Assembly: GCA_031272405.1 (NCBI GenBank)
Contig: JAISTW010000002.1
Location: 1-51,149, forward strand
DNA: 51,149 nt
DNA from: Desulfovibrio sp.
Lineage (GTDB): Bacteria; Desulfobacterota; Desulfovibrionia; Desulfovibrionales; Desulfovibrionaceae
Direction: 5' to 3'
This document shows positions 45,585 to 51,149 of the stretch, in pieces. Position 1 is the first letter of the stretch; each line of letters opens with the position of its first letter. Both the position numbers and the translations under genes were made by a program. The notes beneath the pieces are model-generated. The model saw nothing but the letters and a program-made list of their open reading frames with translations, was not told the DNA's origin and did no database searches.

Positions 45585-47144
45585 ATGGATACTTTTTTTG
45601 TTTTTGCCGCCGCGGCGGGCATCCTTGCCGGCTTGACGGCGGGGTATGCCCTGCATGCCCGCGTGGCGGCAAAGCGCGTCGGTGACGCCGACGCGCTTGC
45701 AAAACGAATCGTGGAGGAAGCCCGCAAGGAAGCCCAGGCCCAGAAAAAGGAAATTTTGCTTGAGGGGCAGGATGATCTTTTCAACCAGAAGCGCGAACTT
45801 GAGAACGAATACAAGGAACGGGACCGGGAGGTCAAGTCCCGCGAGCGGAAACTGGAGGAGTTGACCGTACGTCTGGAAGAAAAGCTGGAAAAGGCCACAG
45901 AAAAGGAACGTGACCTGCTGCAGGGGGAAAAGCAGTTGACGCGCAAGGAGCGCGAGCTCGCCGACTCGGAGGAGTTTTTGCGCGTCCGCATTGAGGAGCA
46001 GGAACAGCGTTTGTCGCAGATTGCCGGCCTGACGCCCGAAGAGGCCAAGGACCGTCTCTTCGCCGAAATTGAGGCCAAAACGCGGCACGAAGCCGCCCGG
46101 TTGATCCGGCAGATAGAAACGCAGGCCCACGAAAGCGCGGACCGCAAGGCCAGGGAAATACTCTGCAATGTTATTCAACGCTACGCCGGCGACTATGTGA
46201 ACGAGCAGACCGTGACGGCCGTGACCCTGCCCAGCGAAGACATGAAAGGGCGCATCATTGGTCGGGAAGGACGCAATATCCGCGCCCTGGAAGCGGCAAC
46301 CGGGGTTGACCTCATCATTGACGACACGCCGGAGACGGTTATTCTTTCCGCCTACAGTCCCATGCGCAGACAGGTGGCGAAAATGGCCCTGGAGCGGTTG
46401 ATCCAGGACGGGCGCATACATCCGGCCCGTATTGAGGACATAGTCCAGAAATGTGAGCAGGAGATGGACGTCAAGGTACGCGAGGTGGGCGAACAGGCGA
46501 CCTTCGACGCCGGCGTGCACGGCATCCACCCGGAGATCATCCGCATGCTTGGTCAGCTCAGCTACAGGACTTCCTTCACGCAGAACGTTCTGCAACACTC
46601 CCTGGAAGTATCGGCCCTGTGCGGCATGATGGCGGCCGAACTCGGCATGGACGTCAAAAAAGCCAAACGCGCCGGGCTGCTGCACGACGTGGGCAAGGCG
46701 GTTGACCATGAGATTGAGGGGCCGCACGCCCTCATTGGCGCGGATCTGGCCAAAAAGTACAACGAAAGTCAGGAAATAGTGCATGCTGTGGCCGCCCATC
46801 ATGAGGATATGCGGCCCGCCACCGCTCTTGCCGTGCTGGTGCAGGCCGCAGATTCCATATCCGGCGCGCGGCCCGGCGCGCGCAAGGAGCTGCTCGAAAA
46901 TTACGTCAAGCGGCTGGAAGAGCTGGAAGGCATAGCCACAAGTTTCGAAGGGGTGGCCAAAGCCTACGCCATACAGGCCGGGCGCGAAATTCGGGTCATG
47001 GTCAACTCGGACAATGTGGATGACGACGCGACGTACCTGCTCTGCAAGGACATAGCGGAAAAAATTGAGAAAAACCTCACCTATCCCGGCCAGATACGCG
47101 TGACCGTGATTCGGGAGCGCAGAGCCGTGGGATTCGCAAAATAA
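45585..47144 (+). CDS. rny: ribonuclease Y
   Basis: Membrane-anchored endoribonuclease that starts mRNA decay. The 519-residue protein has an N-terminal membrane helix (about 3-20), a long charged coiled coil (about 30-190), a KH domain ([20 protein letters not shown], from about 222) and an HD domain with the metal-binding HDVGK near 368 and HEIEGPHA. This domain order is diagnostic. Its stop overlaps the next start as TAATG. Confidence 0.96.
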   Translation: MDTFFVFAAAAGILAGLTAGYALHARVAAKRVGDADALAKRIVEEARKEAQAQKKEILLEGQDDLFNQKRELENEYKERDREVKSRERKLEELTVRLEEKLEKATEKERDLLQGEKQLTRKERELADSEEFLRVRIEEQEQRLSQIAGLTPEEAKDRLFAEIEAKTRHEAARLIRQIETQAHESADRKAREILCNVIQRYAGDYVNEQTVTAVTLPSEDMKGRIIGREGRNIRALEAATGVDLIIDDTPETVILSAYSPMRRQVAKMALERLIQDGRIHPARIEDIVQKCEQEMDVKVREVGEQATFDAGVHGIHPEIIRMLGQLSYRTSFTQNVLQHSLEVSALCGMMAAELGMDVKKAKRAGLLHDVGKAVDHEIEGPHALIGADLAKKYNESQEIVHAVAAHHEDMRPATALAVLVQAADSISGARPGARKELLENYVKRLEELEGIATSFEGVAKAYAIQAGREIRVMVNSDNVDDDATYLLCKDIAEKIEKNLTYPGQIRVTVIRERRAVGFAK

Positions 47145-47740
47145 TGGGCGGGGGGCCGCTGTTCATTCTGGACCTGGCGGCCTGCGCCCTGCTTGCGGCT
47201 GCGGCTGCCTGCAAGGCGCGCGACTACGGGGTTCACGTCACCGGGAGCATGGTGCTGGCCTGCCTGGCGGGGCTGAGCATGCCCCTTTTGCGGGACGGAC
47301 TGCTGGGCGTGGTCGCCTTTTCGCTGGATCGCGGCGCGTATCCGGCAAGCGCCGTGTCCGGCGGCTTGGTCGGGCTGGTCGCGGCCTGGGCCTTCAGACG
47401 CGGACAAAGTGTGTTCAACCGGATTGACGGTCTCGCTCTGGCGCTGGCCGCCGCCGTGTCCGCCGTCAAAGGACAGGAAGCCGGTCTGGGTCCGGCGGGC
47501 TGTCTGGTGCTGGCCCTTGCGTCCGCCCTGGCCGGTGGTCTGATCCGGGATGCCGCCCTGGGCGACTCGGCACGCGCCGTTGAAGAGCCCCTGTATGTCA
47601 CGGCGGCCGTTTTCGGCGCGCTCCTGGCCCTGGCCCTGACAATCTACGGCCTGGGCAGGCCTTGGCAGTGCGCCCTGGCGGGCGCCGCCCTGACGGTCGC
47701 CCTGCGTTTTCTCAAGGAGCGGCGCTCGGGAAATCCGTAG
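47144..47740 (+). CDS. TRIC/UPF0126-family membrane protein
   Basis: A 198-residue integral membrane protein with about six to seven hydrophobic segments arranged as two similar halves. It has the family-type glycine motif GGLIRDAALGD in the second half and a counterpart in the first. Related bacterial proteins are trimeric cation channels or UPF0126 (YicG) proteins; a transported ion or solute cannot be stated. It overlaps rny by one base and is convergent with the polyferredoxin gene, 15 bases away. Confidence 0.75.
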   Translation: MGGGPLFILDLAACALLAAAAACKARDYGVHVTGSMVLACLAGLSMPLLRDGLLGVVAFSLDRGAYPASAVSGGLVGLVAAWAFRRGQSVFNRIDGLALALAAAVSAVKGQEAGLGPAGCLVLALASALAGGLIRDAALGDSARAVEEPLYVTAAVFGALLALALTIYGLGRPWQCALAGAALTVALRFLKERRSGNP

Positions 47741-47755
47741 CCCGTCCGGACACGC

Positions 47756-49201
47756 TCAGACGCGCCGCTGCTCAAGATTGCCTTCCACCCATATGGCCGC
47801 CCGCGGTCGCGTCGGGCACACGTATTCGCAAGCGCCGCAACCGGTGCAGCGCTCCGCGTCAATGGCCAGACGCAAGGCCCCGTCGGATTGCGCGATCAGG
47901 TTGAGCGCCCCCGGCGGGCAGTTGCGCGCGCAGGCGTTGCAGCGCTCCTTTGTTGTTTCGTTGATGCACAGGCTTCTGTCCAGGATCGCCCGCCCCAGCT
48001 GCGTCACGCTCTTTTCCGCCCCGCTGATGGGCGCGATGGCGCCCGTGGGGCATACGGACGAACATGTCACGCAGTTTACGCGGCAGTATCCCCGCTCGAA
48101 GGAGAGGCTCGGTTGCAGCATCAGCGTCATCGCGCCGCCGCTTGCCTTCAGAACCTGATTGGGGCAGGCGGCCACACAGAGTTGACAGCCTGTGCACCGT
48201 TGCTGAAAGGAGCGCAGACTCCGCGCGCCCGGCGGAGCTATCGGCACGGCGCGCGGCGGAGGCGTCTTTCTGGCGAGGGCCGGTATTTTTTCTTCAGCCG
48301 CCATGTCCCTGCGCAATGTGTGCGGAGCAACGGCGCCGAAACTCAGCGAGGCGAGAAAATCACGCCGACCGGGATCAATCTTCTTTTTGTTCCCGCCAAG
48401 GGGCAGGCCATAGCGGATAGCGCCGTTTTTGCACGCCTGCAGGCAGTTGAAGCAGGCAACACAGCGACTGGCGTCCACTTCGCCCTGTTTGTCGTCAATG
48501 CAGGCGGCTTTGCATTGTTGGGCGCACAAGCCGCAGTGTACGCATCGTTCGGCATTGATGCGGGGCTTCAGAAGCGCGAAGCGCGCGAGAAATCCGAGAA
48601 TCGTTCCCACCGGGCACAGGCAGTTGCACCAGGAGCGTCCTGACCGTATGGCCGGCGTGCCGACCACGGCAATGGTGGCGAGCGCCGCGGCAAGAGCGGG
48701 CGCCCCCTTTTGCCAGACGGGCGTGGGGCCGACGGCGAAATTTTCCGCCCGCTCCGAGGCCAGGGCGAGCAGGTTGCTGCCGGCCTGCCAGAGGGGGGCC
48801 AGAACGTCCGTCGCGATGCGGCCGAAGGCGCTGTAGGGTTCCAACAGGCCGAATACAAGGGGTATTCCGGCGAAAAAGGCGAGGACAAAGAGCGCGAGCG
48901 TGCCGAGACGCAGGGCCGTTTTGGCCGGCGCGTGCCCGAACCTTCTTTTTCCCAGGCGTGAGACGGCATCCTGAAGTATGCCCAGCGGGCACAGCGTTGA
49001 GCAGTAGAGCCTGCCGAAAAGAATGGTCGCCGCGAAAATCCCCGGTATGACGATCAGACTCCCGGAGAGGATTGCGGGACCCAGCTGCATTTTGGCGAGA
49101 AAGGCCAGGCGGGGAGCAAGCGCGCCGCTCACGTCCACAAAGAGCAGGCAGAAACCCGCGAGACAGAGGATGGCCGCTGTCAGGCGAAGTTTTTTGAGCA
49201 T
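47756..49201 (-). CDS. NapH-like membrane polyferredoxin with internal Tat-like motif
   Basis: A 481-residue electron-transfer protein. The N-terminal half has about six membrane segments with two CxxxCP motifs (CSTLCPLG and CNCLCPVG), as in NapH-type quinol-oxidising proteins. Two ferredoxin pairs follow (CVHCGLCAQQC and CVACFNCLQAC). Then comes GRRDFLASLSFGAVA, which looks like a Tat signal but is internal. Four more cysteine clusters follow, including CTGCQLCVAACP, CNACARNCP and CTGCGACEYVCP. It looks like a fusion of a NapH-like membrane module and a NapG-like ferredoxin. The start at 49201 lies 2 bases after the AKR stop, so the two are translationally coupled. Confidence 0.85.
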   Translation of the reverse strand: MLKKLRLTAAILCLAGFCLLFVDVSGALAPRLAFLAKMQLGPAILSGSLIVIPGIFAATILFGRLYCSTLCPLGILQDAVSRLGKRRFGHAPAKTALRLGTLALFVLAFFAGIPLVFGLLEPYSAFGRIATDVLAPLWQAGSNLLALASERAENFAVGPTPVWQKGAPALAAALATIAVVGTPAIRSGRSWCNCLCPVGTILGFLARFALLKPRINAERCVHCGLCAQQCKAACIDDKQGEVDASRCVACFNCLQACKNGAIRYGLPLGGNKKKIDPGRRDFLASLSFGAVAPHTLRRDMAAEEKIPALARKTPPPRAVPIAPPGARSLRSFQQRCTGCQLCVAACPNQVLKASGGAMTLMLQPSLSFERGYCRVNCVTCSSVCPTGAIAPISGAEKSVTQLGRAILDRSLCINETTKERCNACARNCPPGALNLIAQSDGALRLAIDAERCTGCGACEYVCPTRPRAAIWVEGNLEQRRV

Positions 49202-49203
49202 GG

Positions 49204-50601
49204 CTACACCTGCGTCTTGAGGGTTTCCACAAATTTCCCGATGCGGGCCATTTCCTGAACGATGTCGATTTTCTGCGGACACAGGGGGATACATTTGGCG
49301 CAGCCCGTGCAACGCCCGGCCTGACGGAGTTCGGGAACAGACCTGTCGTAGCCCACCAAAAAAGCCCGGCGCGCCCGGTCGTACTCCGCGTTGCGTGCTC
49401 CCCTGGGGATGTGTTCGTCGTCCACACAGCGGTTGTAATGGGTGAAAAGAGCTGGAATATCAACGCCGTATGGGCACGGCATACAATAGCCGCAGGCGGT
49501 GCATCTGATGTTCTCCTGACTGAGAAAGCCGTCCAGCGCTTTTTTAAGCGCCGCGAGATCCTTTTCGGAAAAAGGCTCCAGCGGGCAGAAGGTGTGCAGG
49601 TTGTCCTGCAGATGTTCCATATAGGTCATGCCCGTCAGTATCGTCAGCACGTTGGGCAGGGAGGCCGCGTAGCGAAAAGCCCAGGAGGCGGCGCTGGCCT
49701 GGGGGCGCTCCGCCTGCAGGATGGCCAGCGTCTTTTTGTTCAGCCGCGCGAGGCGGCCCCCCAAAAGCGGTTCCATAAGCATCATGGGTATGCCGCTGGC
49801 GACCATCTTTTCCATCAGCCACAGGGACGGCGCCGGTTCTGCGCCCGTGGAGCGTCCGCCGCCCGGTCTGGCGGCGTATCCGTGCAGAATGTCGTGGTAG
49901 TTGAACTGAACCAGGGCGAAATCCCAGCGCGTGTCCCGGGACAGCAGGTATTCCAGCGCTTCCTTGTCGCCGTGGAAGGACCAGCCCAGGTTGCGGATGC
50001 GTCCGGCGGCTTTTTCCCGCAGGAGGAAATCCAGAACGCCGTTTTCCTCGTAAACCTTTCTGTACGCGGCGGCTGTCTGGATGTTGTGCAGGAGATAGTA
50101 ATCGAAATATTCCACCTGACAGCGTTCCAGTTGGGTGGCGAAAATCTCTTTGGCTGCGGCGAGGTCGGGATTCAGGAAAGTGGGCATCTTGTCGGCCAGA
50201 TAGAAGCTGTTTCTGGGATAGCGGCTCAGGGCCTTGCCGACGACGACTTCGGACATGCCCTTGTGGTACGGATAGGCTGTGTCGAAGTAGTTGACGCCGT
50301 GGGCCATGGCGTGGTCAATGAGGCGCAATGCCGCCGCTTCGTCGATTTCCGGGCCGTTGGGCGCAATGGCCCTGGGCAGCATGGGCAAACGCATGCAGCC
50401 GTAACCCAGCAGGGAGATATCGTCTCCGTTGCCGGGGTTGCGGCGGCGGGCCATGGCTTCCGCCGCCGGTTCGGGACGTTGGGGATTTTGGCCCGGGAAG
50501 ACGCCGAGTTTGTCCAAACCAAGGGCTACCGCGCCGCCCAGGGCGCCGGCGCCGGCAACCTTGAGCAGGGTGCGGCGGGAAAGCGTCTTTTTTTTGTCCA
50601 T
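49204..50601 (-). CDS. Tat-targeted aldo/keto reductase with C-terminal 4Fe-4S domain
   Basis: A 465-residue oxidoreductase. A Tat signal (SRRTLLKVAGAGALGG, from residue 8) suggests export to the periplasm. The AKR barrel (about 60-370) keeps the catalytic tetrad in FDTAYPYHKG (D and Y), LADKMP (K) and YYLLHN (H). The C-terminus carries CTACGYCMPCP and CTGCAKCIPLCP, two ferredoxin-type clusters. The substrate is unknown. Because NAD(P)H is not expected in the periplasm, electrons may instead pass through the neighbouring membrane polyferredoxin; this is inference. GGGGGA lies 5 bases before the ATG. Confidence 0.88.
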   Translation of the reverse strand: MDKKKTLSRRTLLKVAGAGALGGAVALGLDKLGVFPGQNPQRPEPAAEAMARRRNPGNGDDISLLGYGCMRLPMLPRAIAPNGPEIDEAAALRLIDHAMAHGVNYFDTAYPYHKGMSEVVVGKALSRYPRNSFYLADKMPTFLNPDLAAAKEIFATQLERCQVEYFDYYLLHNIQTAAAYRKVYEENGVLDFLLREKAAGRIRNLGWSFHGDKEALEYLLSRDTRWDFALVQFNYHDILHGYAARPGGGRSTGAEPAPSLWLMEKMVASGIPMMLMEPLLGGRLARLNKKTLAILQAERPQASAASWAFRYAASLPNVLTILTGMTYMEHLQDNLHTFCPLEPFSEKDLAALKKALDGFLSQENIRCTACGYCMPCPYGVDIPALFTHYNRCVDDEHIPRGARNAEYDRARRAFLVGYDRSVPELRQAGRCTGCAKCIPLCPQKIDIVQEMARIGKFVETLKTQV

Positions 50602-50665
50602 ACATTTCCCCCAGGGTTCTTGCCCGGCAAAAGGACGCGTCCTCCTTCGTCCGGAGCTTTTTTGC

Positions 50666-50694
50666 TGTATAGCTCAAGCCGCGCAATCCCGCAA
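50666..50694 (-). promoter_or_regulatory. promoter of the AKR-polyferredoxin operon
   Basis: Minus-strand TTGCGG (50694-50689) and TATACA (50671-50666) are 17 bases apart, giving a start near 50659 and a leader of about 57 bases. Confidence 0.5.
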
Positions 50695-50798
50695 GGCGGT
50701 CGTCCCCGGCAAGCAGGGCGGACTGATTCCGGGATCAGCGGACAGAAAGCCGTCTCCGGGAATGCGCCGCGTCCGGATAAAAAAATTCCCTCCGTGTC

Positions 50799-50827
50799 TT
50801 GACACGGGAAATGCTTTGCCGTAAAAA
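50799..50827 (+). promoter_or_regulatory. promoter toward the glycosyltransferase gene
   Basis: A perfect TTGACA (50799-50804) and TAAAAA (50822-50827) are 17 bases apart. The leader to the GTG at 50988 would be about 150 bases and holds a small hairpin, AGCGCC/GGCGCT at 50894-50910. Confidence 0.55.
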
Positions 50828-50987
50828 CTACGCCTGTTTGATGTTTTTGGAACTACTCCTGTTGTTGTTTCTATACAGAGAAAGCAGGGAAACAGCGCCT
50901 TGAGGGCGCTTCATCGCTCCAAAAGGGCGAGGTGCCGCCCAGAGAGTCCGGCAGGGTCAGACGGAAGAAAAACGATACGCCACGCAC

Positions 50988-51149
50988 GTGAAATTTTCCC
51001 TCATCGTCGTCACCACCAACCGCCTGTTGCTGACGGAGCGGCTCTTCGCAAGCCTTGTCGCCCAGACGCACAAGGACGTTGAGCTGCTCTTCGTCCACGG
51101 CCCTGCCTGCGCTGAAGACGCGCAAGCCCTTGTTAAAAAATTCCCCGAC
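50988..51149 (+). CDS. family 2 glycosyltransferase, N-terminal fragment
   Basis: The window ends inside this gene. The first 54 residues begin KFSLIVVTTNR and continue with LFASLVAQTHKDVELLFV, the nucleotide-sugar-binding start of a GT-A fold family 2 glycosyltransferase. Donor and acceptor are unknown. GTG at 50988 is the first start after in-frame non-start codons, but its ribosome-binding site is weak, so the true start is uncertain. Confidence 0.7.
   Translation, partial: MKFSLIVVTTNRLLLTERLFASLVAQTHKDVELLFVHGPACAEDAQALVKKFPD

Overview
The window reads as GC-rich chromosomal DNA of a Desulfovibrio-like sulfate reducer (Desulfovibrionaceae, Desulfobacterota). The main signs are a Tat-exported periplasmic [NiFe] hydrogenase, meso-diaminopimelate-type MurE, a Gram-negative autotransporter, periplasmic iron-sulfur oxidoreductases and a proteobacterial-style zapA-6S RNA locus. 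Taxonomy is inferred from gene content and protein style only; no search was run.

Layout. (1) 1-320: possible edge of a mobile element, then the hynBA terminator. (2) 321-2975 (-): hydrogenase operon hynB-hynA, diverging from (3) 3207-8460 (+): two hybrid histidine kinases with complementary phosphorelay domains. (4) 8517-17549 (-): a roughly 3010-residue autotransporter made of strand repeats arranged in a higher-order pattern. (5) 17972-18178 (+): rpmB. (6) 18387-35825 (-): an almost unbroken division and cell-wall (dcw) cluster, transcribed mraZ-rsmH-ftsL-ftsI-murE-murF-mraY-murD-ftsW-murG-murC-murB-ftsQ-ftsA-ftsZ, with many 4-base ATGA overlaps. It has a MraZ operator at the start and an intrinsic terminator after ftsZ. 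ddl and lpxC are absent. (7) 35826-36484: a gene-free gap holding what looks like an undescribed RNA gene on the minus strand, with a near-consensus promoter, several hairpins and an intrinsic terminator. (8) 36485-38974: an XRE regulator (+), then a Crp-like regulator cotranscribed with a DASS-type anion transporter (-), with a Crp-type palindrome at the expected activator position. (9) 39307-43207 (+): chaperone genes cbpA-cbpM-clpB. (10) 43263-47740 (+): glmU, a ZapB-like coiled-coil gene, zapA, 6S RNA, rny and a TRIC/UPF0126 membrane protein. (11) 47756-50601 (-): a Tat-targeted aldo/keto reductase with C-terminal ferredoxin motifs and a NapH-like membrane polyferredoxin with an internal Tat-like motif. 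(12) 50988-end (+): the start of a family 2 glycosyltransferase.

How the parts fit. The dcw genes make the lipid II precursor (MurB-F, MraY, MurG), polymerise and cross-link septal wall (FtsW, FtsI) and build the Z-ring (FtsA, FtsZ, FtsQ, FtsL). GlmU supplies UDP-GlcNAc to the same pathway, and ZapA and the ZapB-like protein support the ring. The hydrogenase and the AKR/polyferredoxin pair are periplasmic or membrane redox modules of the kind sulfate reducers use. The strongest candidate for something new is the RNA locus at about 35982-36415. Next are the AKR/polyferredoxin pair and the modular autotransporter.
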